Source of the DNA: an uncultured Clostridia bacterium
Lineage (GTDB): Bacteria; Bacillota; Clostridia; Oscillospirales; Ruminococcaceae
NCBI GenBank assembly: GCA_945829235.1
Contig: CALZUA010000014.1
Span: 23,504 to 87,503, forward strand
Length of the DNA: 64,000 bases
Direction: 5' to 3'
The notes below the pieces were generated by a model. It saw nothing but the letters and a program-made list of their open reading frames with translations, did no database searches and had not been told where the DNA came from. A program made the position numbers and the translations under genes. Of this stretch, positions 41,306 to 48,033 are shown in pieces. The first letter of the stretch is position 1. Each line of letters opens with the position of its first letter.

Positions 41306-41512
41306 ATGACTATCAGTGTTGCAGGTGTTAAAAAGGAGTATGCGGACGGGCTGACCGTGGCTCAGCTGGTTGAAGCGGAGAATGTGGAAACGCCGCAGTA
41401 TGTCACGGTTTCGGTGAACGATGAGTTCGTCAAGAGCGGAACTTTCGAGGAAACCGTGCTGAAAGACGGCGATGAGGTTGAGTTTCTGTACTTTATGGGG
41501 GGCGGGCAGTAA
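41306..41512 (+). CDS. hcyS: ThiS/HcyS-like sulfur-carrier protein with a -GGGQ end
   Basis: A 68-residue ubiquitin-fold carrier (ThiS/MoaD type). It starts MTISVAGVKKEY and ends DGDEVEFLYFMGGGQ. The Gly-Gly that must be activated is capped by one Gln, so the tail must be trimmed first. Wolinella HcyS similarly carries a terminal Ala removed by the HcyD metalloprotease. The ATG at 41306 follows TAAGGAG. The following E1 gene overlaps it by one base. It lies 132 bases after the thioredoxin gene. It would carry sulfide as a C-terminal thiocarboxylate for MetY. Confidence 0.85.
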   Translation: MTISVAGVKKEYADGLTVAQLVEAENVETPQYVTVSVNDEFVKSGTFEETVLKDGDEVEFLYFMGGGQ

Positions 41513-42318
41513 TGGCTTTTACAAACGAACAGCTTGAGCGTTATTCCCGACACATTATATTGAAAGAAGTCGGTGCAAAGGGACAGAAAAAGTTGCTCAA
41601 CGCGAAGGTGCTGATAATCGGAGCAGGCGGCTTGGGCGCACCCGCGGCAATGTACCTCGCCGCGGCGGGTGTCGGGACAATCGGCATCGCGGACGCGGAC
41701 GAGGTTGACCTGTCGAACCTTCAGCGCCAGATTATCCACTCGACCGCCGATGTCGGAAAGGCAAAGGTTCAGTCCGCGAAGGAAACTATGGAAGCGATAA
41801 ACCCCGATGTTACCGTGAAAACCTACCGTGTTTTCGTGGACAGCGAGAGCATTATGGACCTCATCAAGGACTACGATTTCATCATTGACGGTACGGACAA
41901 TTTCCCCGCAAAATTCCTCATCAACGATGCTTGCGTTATGGCGGGAAAGCCGTTTTCACACGCGGGAATTATCCGCTTCAAAGGGCAACTGATGACCTAC
42001 GTTCCCGGCAAGGGACCGTGCTATCGTTGCGTGTTCAAGAACCCGCCGCCCAAGGACGCTGTGCCAACGTGCAAGCAGGCGGGAGTTATCGGGGCAATGG
42101 GCGGAGTTATCGGCTCGTTGCAGGCGATGGAAGCGATTAAGTACATTCTCGGTCAGGGCGACTTGCTCACGGGTTATCTTTTGACGTATGACGCGCTGAA
42201 AATGGAGTTTCGGAAAATCAAGTTGCCGACCGACAAGAACTGCGCGGTTTGCGGTGAAAATCCCACGATAACCGAGCTTATCGATTACGAACAGGCGGAG
42301 TGTGACGGGAAATTATGA
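41512..42318 (+). CDS. hcyF: HcyF/MoeB/ThiF-like adenylyltransferase
   Basis: A 268-residue E1-like enzyme that adenylates the C-terminal glycine of the carrier. The ATP-binding loop is IIGAGGLGAPAAMYL (37-42), then DADEVDLSNLQRQ. Zinc is held by Cys170, Cys173, Cys244 and Cys247, with Cys187 in the TCKQAGV loop. No rhodanese domain is attached, consistent with sulfide rather than persulfide as the sulfur donor. Its overlap with the carrier gene on one side and the JAMM gene on the other makes the partnership very likely. Confidence 0.9.
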   Translation: MAFTNEQLERYSRHIILKEVGAKGQKKLLNAKVLIIGAGGLGAPAAMYLAAAGVGTIGIADADEVDLSNLQRQIIHSTADVGKAKVQSAKETMEAINPDVTVKTYRVFVDSESIMDLIKDYDFIIDGTDNFPAKFLINDACVMAGKPFSHAGIIRFKGQLMTYVPGKGPCYRCVFKNPPPKDAVPTCKQAGVIGAMGGVIGSLQAMEAIKYILGQGDLLTGYLLTYDALKMEFRKIKLPTDKNCAVCGENPTITELIDYEQAECDGKL

Positions 42319-42725
42319 CGATTAGGCTGAAGAAAGCGGATTTTGAGGCGATTGTTGCACACGCGAAAGCGGAGTTGCCGAACGAGGCTTGCGGGCTGAT
42401 AGCGGGGCGGGTTGACGGGGAAGTCAAGGTTGTTGAAAAGGTGTACTTTTTGACGAACATCGACCACTCCAACGAGCATTTTTCGCTTGACCCAAAGGAA
42501 CAGCTTGCGGCAGTTAAGGATATGCGGGCGAACGGCTTTGCGCCGCTCGGGAACTGGCACTCGCACCCCGAGTCGCCGTCAAGACCGTCCGATGAGGACA
42601 AGCGGTTGGCGTATGACAGCACGGCGAGTTATATGATATTGTCGCTGATGGACAAGACACCGGTTCTCAACTCGTTCAAGATTGAGGGCGAGAGCGCGGA
42701 GAAAGAGTTGTTGGAGCTGGTTTGA
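42315..42725 (+). CDS. hcyD: HcyD-like JAMM metalloprotease
   Basis: A 136-residue Mov34/MPN protease. The JAMM zinc site is complete: Glu24 (NEACGLIAG), His82 and His84 (NWHSHPESP), Ser92 and Asp95 (SDED). In HcyD/Mec relatives this enzyme trims the carrier tail and later cleaves the carrier from the new amino acid. It overlaps hcyF by 4 bases and ends the operon. A hairpin-chain repeat follows 17 bases after its stop region. Confidence 0.9.
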   Translation: MTIRLKKADFEAIVAHAKAELPNEACGLIAGRVDGEVKVVEKVYFLTNIDHSNEHFSLDPKEQLAAVKDMRANGFAPLGNWHSHPESPSRPSDEDKRLAYDSTASYMILSLMDKTPVLNSFKIEGESAEKELLELV

Positions 42726-42741
42726 GCGTAGCTTGTGGCGA

Positions 42742-42852
42742 GAACCGCGAAGCGAAAAAAAGTTTTCGGTCAAGCCTTTTTCAAAAGGCTTGTGGGGTGT
42801 GGGGTGAAGCCCCACGACTGGCGGCGAAGCCGCAGACTCGGCGCGAAGCGCC
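42742..42852 (-). repeat. Hairpin-chain repeat (class 1), copy 3
   Basis: Inverted relative to copies 1 and 2. ACCGCGAAGCG faces the hcyD stop, then AAGCCTTTTTCAAAAGGCTT, GTGGGGTGAAGCCCCAC, GGCGAAGCC and GGCGCGAAGCGCC hairpins follow. Confidence 0.85.
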
Positions 42853-42879
42853 ACGGTTAAAGCTCAAAACGAACAACCT

Positions 42880-42919
42880 CCCCGAGCATTTTTCGGTTCA
42901 ATACCGAAAAATGCAGGGG
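42880..42919 (-). repeat. CCCC/GGGG-framed hairpin, inverted copy
   Basis: Reverse complement of the 12614, 16981 and 46033 hairpins: CATTTTTCGG / CCGAAAAATG arms framed by CCCC and GGGG, loop TTCAATA. Confidence 0.85.
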
Positions 42920-42976
42920 AAAAGTTCTCTCAAAGCGAGTTAGAGGGAGAACCCGAAAACAGTTACCGAAAAACAA

Positions 42977-43008
42977 AAGCCCGCAGGAGCGCGACCTCCT
43001 GCGGGCTT
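42977..43008. terminator. Bidirectional terminator between the hcy operon and iscR
   Basis: AAGCCCGCAGGAG pairs perfectly with CTCCTGCGGGCTT over a six-base loop. AAACAAAA on its left gives a U-rich run on the minus strand, so it mainly serves iscR. Confidence 0.8.
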
Positions 43009-43034
43009 AGCTATGATTGTGAACCTTCGCCAAA

Positions 43035-43442
43035 TTATTTGTGCTCAATAATATTCTGCAAAGTAATCCCATCGAAATACTCGTTTGTGAGGCGGAAAAA
43101 GTCATCCCAGACGTAGAGGGTGATGCACTCGTCCTTGCGCGGGCAGGTGTTCTCGCCGTATTCAAGGCAGGCAACAGGCGCAAGCGAGCCTTCGGTTGCG
43201 CGGAGGATATCGCCAACGGAGCACTTGTCTGCGGGAACGTTGAGCATATAACCGCCGCGGTTGCCGCGATTTGTGCGGATAAGTCCCGCCTTGCTGAGCA
43301 TTGGGACAATTTGCTCGAGGTATTTTTTGGAAATATTCTGGCGCTCGGCGATATCGGCAAGCGAAACGAACTTCTCACCCTGATTCTGCGCCAAATCCAC
43401 CAACATTCGCAACGCGTATCTTCCTTTTGTTGAAATTTTCAT
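43035..43442 (-). CDS. iscR: IscR-like Rrf2 regulator with Cys cluster
   Basis: A 135-residue Rrf2 regulator. Winged helix: STKGRYALRMLVDLAQNQGE, LADIAERQNISKKYLEQIV and RGGYML. The Fe-S loop has three Cys (VACLEYGENTCPRKDECIT), as in IscR, so it probably binds a 2Fe-2S cluster and senses cluster status. It is divergent from nifS-iscU. The ATG at 43442 is preferred over a GTG nine bases upstream. Promoter at 43517-43545. Confidence 0.9.
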   Translation of the reverse strand: MKISTKGRYALRMLVDLAQNQGEKFVSLADIAERQNISKKYLEQIVPMLSKAGLIRTNRGNRGGYMLNVPADKCSVGDILRATEGSLAPVACLEYGENTCPRKDECITLYVWDDFFRLTNEYFDGITLQNIIEHK

Positions 43443-43516
43443 AATAATCACGCTTTCTTTCGTAACTTTATCTCAAATGAACTTTCATAAATCCATTTGT
43501 ATCAACTCTTAGCCAC

Positions 43517-43545
43517 ATTATAACATACTTTTCATACTTTTTCAA
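43517..43545 (-). promoter_or_regulatory. Sigma-A promoter of iscR
   Basis: On the minus strand TTGAAA (43540-43545), 17 bases, TATAAT (43517-43522). The leader holds CAAATG...CATTTG inverted arms around ATTTATGA, similar to the other Rrf2 leader. Confidence 0.78.
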
Positions 43546-43590
43546 GGGGTTTTCTCGGAACATTAAAATTTTCTTATAATATTCATTAAA

Positions 43591-43607
43591 CCTATTGACA
43601 AAGTAGG
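43591..43607 (+). promoter_or_regulatory. Operator-like palindrome over the nifS -35
   Basis: CCTA-TTGACAAAG-TAGG. As at metY, the nine-base centre contains the -35 TTGACA. Confidence 0.72.
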
Positions 43608-43623
43608 GAAAATATTGTATAAT
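43595..43623 (+). promoter_or_regulatory. Sigma-A promoter of nifS-iscU
   Basis: TTGACA (43595-43600), 17 bases, TATAAT (43618-43623). Confidence 0.85.
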
Positions 43624-43627
43624 ATAA

Positions 43628-43650
43628 TCACCTAGTCAAATAATAGGTGA
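43628..43650 (+). promoter_or_regulatory. Second CCTA-N9-TAGG palindrome at nifS
   Basis: TCACCTA-N9-TAGGTGA with perfect 7-base arms, at the predicted transcription start, 37 bases after the first site. Confidence 0.7.
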
Positions 43651-43674
43651 ATGACAAAGAAAACAGCGAAAAGT

Positions 43675-43835
43675 GTTGCACGAACCGCGGGTTGTCGGGA
43701 ACGGTTGATTGTCGAGAACGGTGAGCTGTTACGCGGTGAACGTTTTTGCAATGAACGGAAAGCGTTGCCGAAACGCGCGGCAAATACTGTTGCAATGACA
43801 ACAAACGCTGTTGAAAAAACGAAATATGAGGTGAG
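43675..43835 (+). repeat. GTTNNCGNNAAC tract in the nifS leader
   Basis: Degenerate units GTTGTCGGGAAC (43691), ATTGTCGAGAAC (43708), GCGGTGAAC, GCAATGAAC, GTTGCCGAAAC recur at 15-22 base spacing between the promoter and the nifS start. The tract happens to be open in the nifS frame but has no conserved protein features. Confidence 0.65.
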
Positions 43836-43839
43836 CGAA

Positions 43840-45030
43840 ATGATATACGCGGACAACGCGGCTACAACAAAAATGAGCAAAAAAGCCATTGATGAAATGG
43901 TTGAGTATATGGAGGGCTGTTACGGCAACCCGTCGAGCTTGTACGAGTTCGGGCAGGAGGCGAAGGTGGCGCTCGAGGACGCGAGAAACCGTATCGCGGC
44001 TTGCATCGGCGCGGACGCAAAGGAGATTTTCTTCACGTCCGGCGGAAGCGAAGCGGACAATCAGGCAATTTTTTCCGCGGCAAAACTCGGTGAAAAGCAC
44101 GGCAAAAAACACATTATCTCCACGGCTTTTGAACATCACGCGGTTCTGCACACGCTTGAGCGGCTGAAGAAGCAGGGCTTTGATGTGGAGCTGTTGGACG
44201 TACACAAATGCGGTGTTGTTACTCCGGAACAGGTGCGCGCGGCAATCCGCCCCGACACTTGCCTTGTGACGATAATGTTCGCGAACAACGAAATCGGTAC
44301 CGTTCAGCCGATTAAGGAAATCGGCGAGATTTGCCGCGAAAAGGGCGTGCTGTTCCACACGGACGCGGTTCAGGCGGTCGGTCATCTTCCCGTCAACGTC
44401 AGGGAGCAGAACATCGACCTGTTGTCGCTCTCCGCGCACAAATTCCACGGACCGAAGGGTATCGGCGTGTTGTACGCGAGAAAAGGCGTGGTGCTGGATA
44501 ACGTGATAAACGGCGGTGCTCAGGAGCGCGGAAAGCGTGCCGGTACGGAAAATCTTCCGGCAATCCGCGGAATGGCGGTTGCACTCGAAGAAGCAGTCGG
44601 CAACATCGATAGTTATACGGCAAAACTAATTCCGCTGAGAAACCGCTTGATTGACGGATTGAACAAAATCCCGTACTCCGAGCTGAACGGTGACGCGGAG
44701 AAACGGCTTGCGGGCAACGTGAATTTCTGTTTCGAGGGAATCGAGGGCGAGTCGTTGCTGTTGCTTCTCGATGACAAGGGTATTTGTGCGTCATCAGGCT
44801 CTGCGTGTACATCGGGCTCGCTTGACCCGAGCCACGTTTTGCTTGCAATCGGCAGACCGCACGAGGTCGCGCACGGTTCGCTGAGGTTAACGCTGGGCGA
44901 GGACACAACAGCGGAAGATGTTGATTATATCGTGAAATCGGTGACCGAGGTTGTCACATATCTGCGCAATATGTCGCCGTTTTGGAGAGATTTGGTTAAC
45001 GGAAAGCGCCCGCATGTTTTTGCGGAATAA
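43840..45030 (+). CDS. nifS: Cysteine desulfurase (NifS/IscS)
   Basis: A 396-residue PLP enzyme that takes sulfur from cysteine for Fe-S clusters and other thio-cofactors. It starts [13 protein letters not shown] as expected. PLP Lys in [14 protein letters not shown]; catalytic Cys in [19 protein letters not shown]. The ATG at 43840 (after GGTGAGCG) matches the family start; the 63 codons upstream in frame are leader repeat. It is followed 18 bases later by iscU. Confidence 0.95.
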   Translation: MIYADNAATTKMSKKAIDEMVEYMEGCYGNPSSLYEFGQEAKVALEDARNRIAACIGADAKEIFFTSGGSEADNQAIFSAAKLGEKHGKKHIISTAFEHHAVLHTLERLKKQGFDVELLDVHKCGVVTPEQVRAAIRPDTCLVTIMFANNEIGTVQPIKEIGEICREKGVLFHTDAVQAVGHLPVNVREQNIDLLSLSAHKFHGPKGIGVLYARKGVVLDNVINGGAQERGKRAGTENLPAIRGMAVALEEAVGNIDSYTAKLIPLRNRLIDGLNKIPYSELNGDAEKRLAGNVNFCFEGIEGESLLLLLDDKGICASSGSACTSGSLDPSHVLLAIGRPHEVAHGSLRLTLGEDTTAEDVDYIVKSVTEVVTYLRNMSPFWRDLVNGKRPHVFAE

Positions 45031-45048
45031 CGAAGGAGAGTGTTTGAA

Positions 45049-45486
45049 ATGGCATTGTACAGCGAAAAAGTTATGGATCACTTCCGTAATCCGAGAAATG
45101 TTGGAGTTATCGAGGACGCGGACGGCGTGGGCGAGGTCGGAAACCCTGTCTGCGGCGATATTATGAAGATTTACCTCAAGATTAACGATGATGTGATTGA
45201 GGACGTGAAGTTTGAGACGTTTGGGTGCGGGAGCGCGATTGCGTCGAGTTCGATGGCAACCGAGCTTATCAAGGGGAAACCGCTTTCCGAAGCGCTTCAG
45301 TTGACCAACAAGGCGGTTACCGAGGCGTTGGACGGGTTGCCGGCGCATAAGTTGCATTGTTCGGTGCTTGCTGAGGAAGCGATTAAGAAGGCTGTTAAGG
45401 ACTACTACGACAAAAACGGGATTGAGTATGACCACGATTTGTTCCCTGATTGCGAGGGGTGCGAGCATTGTTGTGACGGGCACTAA
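45049..45486 (+). CDS. iscU: Iron-sulfur cluster scaffold IscU/NifU
   Basis: A 145-residue scaffold. The three cluster Cys are Cys35 (NPVCGD), Cys60 (FGCGSA) and Cys104 (KLHCSV). A Cys-rich tail (PDCEGCEHCCDGH) adds four Cys, more than the basic IscU fold needs. The ATG at 45049 follows AGGAGAG. It is paired with nifS; IscR is encoded divergently upstream. Confidence 0.94.
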   Translation: MALYSEKVMDHFRNPRNVGVIEDADGVGEVGNPVCGDIMKIYLKINDDVIEDVKFETFGCGSAIASSSMATELIKGKPLSEALQLTNKAVTEALDGLPAHKLHCSVLAEEAIKKAVKDYYDKNGIEYDHDLFPDCEGCEHCCDGH

Positions 45487-45499
45487 CTCGCGTGTGGAA

Positions 45500-45762
45500 T
45501 TATCGCAAAGCGGCACTCGAGCACCGCGAAGCGAAAAAAGTCTTTTTGGAGTGTTTGCTAGAAACCTTCGGTTTCCCTAACCTTTTTCTTCAGAAAAAGG
45601 TTCCAAGACTGAAGCGAAGCATCAATACTTGAGCGAAGCGTTAAATCCAAAAAGGGACGATTTTTCAAAGTAATCTTTTACAAACAAACTTGAAATTCAG
45701 TTTCACAACCATTGCCAAAATTTTTTTTCGAACGCAAAAAAATTCGCAAATCCCTTTCAACA
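45500..45762 (-). repeat. Hairpin-chain repeat (class 2), inverted copy 2
   Basis: Reverse complement of 19293-19546. GCACCGCGAAGCG lies next to the iscU stop. GAAACCTTCGGTTTC and CCTTTTTCTTCAGAAAAAGG hairpins follow, and the unit ends with the GCAAAAAAATTCGCAAATCC part. Confidence 0.82.
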
Positions 45763-45891
45763 AATCAAGATTAACAGAAAAACTCGGAGTTCTTGCCCCG
45801 AGTTTTTCTCTTATTCAAAGTTTGGTTTATGGGAGAGATTTCGATGTATGCCGAGTTTTACCATCGAGATTGATTTGCGAGGCGTACGGGC

Positions 45892-45986
45892 GATTTTTCG
45901 GGCATCGAACCCGAAAAATCGCGCGGGTGCAGTCACGCCCCATTGTTAGAGAAATCAACAAATTTGAAAGGCGTGACTGCACCCGC
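45892..45986 (+). repeat. Two-hairpin element, copy 7
   Basis: Hairpin I GATTTTTCGGG / CCCGAAAAATC with loop CATCGAA; hairpin II GCGGGTGCAGTCACGCC / GGCGTGACTGCACCCGC. The big loop differs from copies 2 and 4 (CATTGTTAGAGAAATCAACA). Confidence 0.9.
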
Positions 45987-46032
45987 GGCTTGAGCTTAGT
46001 TTTACCGTTGGGCTGGGTTTGCGAAAAATTAT

Positions 46033-46072
46033 CCCCTGCGTTTTTCGGTATTGAACCGATAAATGCTCGGGG
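46033..46072 (+). repeat. CCCC/GGGG-framed hairpin, copy 3
   Basis: CCCC...GGGG around GTTTTTCGG-TATTGAA-CCGATAAAT, with two changes that weaken pairing compared with the other copies. Confidence 0.75.
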
Positions 46073-46096
46073 AGGTTGTTCGATTTGAAATATAAT

Positions 46097-46225
46097 TGCG
46101 CTTCGCGCCGAGTGGTCGCTTCGCTCCAGTGCCTCCGGCGGCTTAAAACCTTTTTCTGAAGAAAAAGGTTAAGGAAACCGAAGGTTTCACTAGAATTCCA
46201 AAAAGACTTTTTTCGCTTCGCGGCG
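46097..46225 (+). repeat. Hairpin-chain repeat, class 1/2 chimera
   Basis: It begins like class 1 (TGCGCTTCGCGCCGAGTGGT) and continues like class 2 (AACCTTTTTCTGAAGAAAAAGG, GAAACCGAAGGTTTC, then CGCTTCGCGGCG), ending at the radA stop. Confidence 0.8.
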
Positions 46226-46226
46226 A

Positions 46227-47594
46227 TTATTCAGCTTTATCAATCGCCTTAAACGCCTCGCCAAGCGTGTTCACGGGCACAACCTTTATCCCGAAATTCT
46301 CGCTTTTCAGCATACGTTGAACAGAATTTTTCGGAAGAATAACCGTCCCAAACCCCAGCCGCTCCGCTTCCTTCACGCGCTCAGCCGCCCGCGACACCGC
46401 CCTCAGCTCGCCGCCCAATCCAACCTCGCCGAACATCACCGTGCTCTCGGGAATAACCTTCCCCGTTATCCCCGAATAAAGCGCCGCCGCAACCGCCAAA
46501 TCCGCCGCCGGCTCGTCAATCCGCAACCCGCCGACAATGTTGACGTACACGTCCAGCCCCGACAGCGCAAACCCCAGCCGCTTCTCCAGCACCGCAATCA
46601 GCATATACAGCCTGTTCAAATCAAACCCCGTGGCAACCCGCCGCGGGTTCGAGAAACCTGATTTCGCCGCCAGCGCCTGCACCTCGGCTAAAATCGGTCT
46701 TGTCCCCTCGATTGAGCACAAAACCGTGCTTCCCGAGATGTTTTTCTGCCGCCCCGAAAGCATAGTTTCGGACGGATTTTCAACCTCTTTCAACCCGTCG
46801 CTGTCCATCATAAACACGCCGATTTCATTCGTTGAACCAAATCTGTTCTTAATCGACCGCAATATCCTGTATGAAAGCTGTTTGTCACCCTCGAAATATA
46901 GTACGGTATCGACAATGTGCTCCATTATCTTTGGACCGGCAATCCCGCCGTCCTTGTTGACGTGGCTTACGATAAACACGGGGATTTCCTCTGATTTAGC
47001 CATTCTCATAAACGCGCCCGTACACTCGCGGACTTGAACGATACTTCCCGCGGACGAGGTGAGCGCGCTTGAGGTTATCGTCTGAATTGAGTCGATAACA
47101 ACCGCCTCGGGCTTGTTCTCGCACACGGCTTTAATAATGCTCTCGCACGAGTTTGACGATGAAATAAACAGGTTTTCCGCGTCCACGCCGAGCCGTTTCG
47201 CGCGAAGCGAGAGTTGTCGTTCGCTTTCCTCGCCCGATACATAAAGCACGGTGTGGTCCTTGCCGAGATGCCCGCAAATCTGCATCAGCAGGGTGGACTT
47301 GCCTATCCCGGGGTCGCCGCCGATGAGGACAAGCGAGCCTTTCACAAGCCCGCCTCCGAGCACTCGGTCAAGCTCGCGAACGCCCGTTGTATAGCGGATT
47401 TCGTTGTCCTCGGGAACCTCGGTTATCCGCGAATATTCAAGTTGTTTAGCCGCCGGAGCTTTCGCCGATGAAACCACAATCGGCGCGGTTTCCTCGAGCG
47501 TGTTCCACGAACCGCAACCCAAGCATTTCCCGCTCCATTTCGTAAACTCGCGCCCGCACTCGCTGCACACATACACAATTTTTTCTTTTGGCAT
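46227..47594 (-). CDS. radA: DNA repair protein RadA (Sms)
   Basis: A 455-residue branch-migration helicase of recombination. N-terminal zinc ribbon (CSECGREFTKWSGKCLGCG), Walker A GGDPGIGKSTL, the RadA-specific KNRFGSTNEIGVF motif and a C-terminal Lon-like domain (GEVGLGGELR). Length is normal. It stands alone, with a hairpin-chain repeat at its 3' end. A TATAAT lies on the minus strand shortly before the start. Confidence 0.96.
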   Translation of the reverse strand: MPKEKIVYVCSECGREFTKWSGKCLGCGSWNTLEETAPIVVSSAKAPAAKQLEYSRITEVPEDNEIRYTTGVRELDRVLGGGLVKGSLVLIGGDPGIGKSTLLMQICGHLGKDHTVLYVSGEESERQLSLRAKRLGVDAENLFISSSNSCESIIKAVCENKPEAVVIDSIQTITSSALTSSAGSIVQVRECTGAFMRMAKSEEIPVFIVSHVNKDGGIAGPKIMEHIVDTVLYFEGDKQLSYRILRSIKNRFGSTNEIGVFMMDSDGLKEVENPSETMLSGRQKNISGSTVLCSIEGTRPILAEVQALAAKSGFSNPRRVATGFDLNRLYMLIAVLEKRLGFALSGLDVYVNIVGGLRIDEPAADLAVAAALYSGITGKVIPESTVMFGEVGLGGELRAVSRAAERVKEAERLGFGTVILPKNSVQRMLKSENFGIKVVPVNTLGEAFKAIDKAE

Positions 47595-47715
47595 CTTTAC
47601 ACCGCCTTAAATTTTGGTAAATTATAACAATTTGCCGCGCCCGCGCCCTTTGTTATCGGCACACTTGGCAATTACACCGTTACTCACGCCAACGTTACCG
47701 TCACCCGCTCGGCAA

Positions 47716-47805
47716 ATTCCACCACACCGCCGCCACGGTTTCCGTGCAAACTCGCGAATTTCACCACACCGCCGCCACGGTTTCCGCACAAGCTCTGCAA
47801 TTCCC
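47716..47805. repeat. 42-bp direct repeat before nifJ
   Basis: Two units about 42 bases apart share CACCACACCGCCGCCACGG and TTTCCG. Gene-free; lies between the divergent radA and nifJ genes. Confidence 0.75.
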
Positions 47806-47894
47806 CGCCGCCTATTTAAATGTGAAATAATTATACCACATAAAATAAATTTTGTCAAATTAACAAAAATTTTCGAGAAATTACAAAAACTCTA

Positions 47895-47923
47895 TTGAAA
47901 AATCTAAAAATTTATGGTACAAT
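47895..47923 (+). promoter_or_regulatory. Sigma-A promoter of nifJ
   Basis: TTGAAA (47895-47900), 17 bases, TACAAT (47918-47923). Confidence 0.78.
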
Positions 47924-47939
47924 GTAAAGGTAAAAATGT

Positions 47940-48013
47940 GGACTTGAATCATACTGCTTTGGTATGAAAACGATTTCACACGGTAAAGTGTGAGAGAAAT
48001 CAAAGTCCCAAAG
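47940..48013 (+). ncRNA. Structured leader of nifJ: three-way junction, possible riboswitch
   Basis: P1: GGACTT (47940-47945) pairs with AAGTCC (48003-48008), extended by GA/TC with a bulged A. P2: TCATAC (47949-47954) pairs with GTATGA (47962-47967), loop TGCTTTG. P3: TCACAC (47976-47981) pairs with GTGTGA (47988-47993), loop GGTAAA. CTTTG in the P2 loop can pair with CAAAG at 48009-48013, a few bases before the ribosome site AAGGAGG (48019-48025), so a pseudoknot could control access. I recognise no known riboswitch class. Confidence 0.55.
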
Positions 48014-48033
48014 ATATTAAGGAGGATAAACCA

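Noticed and set aside
43651..43839. Upstream extension of nifS
   Set aside because: NifS proteins start at [10 protein letters not shown]. The extra 63 codons come from the degenerate leader tract; the ribosome site fits the ATG at 43840.
47940..48013. Hammerhead ribozyme or known riboswitch class in the nifJ leader
   Set aside because: No CUGAUGA/GAAA core, and the junction bases do not match purine, THF, TPP, c-di-GMP or glycine aptamers that I can recall.
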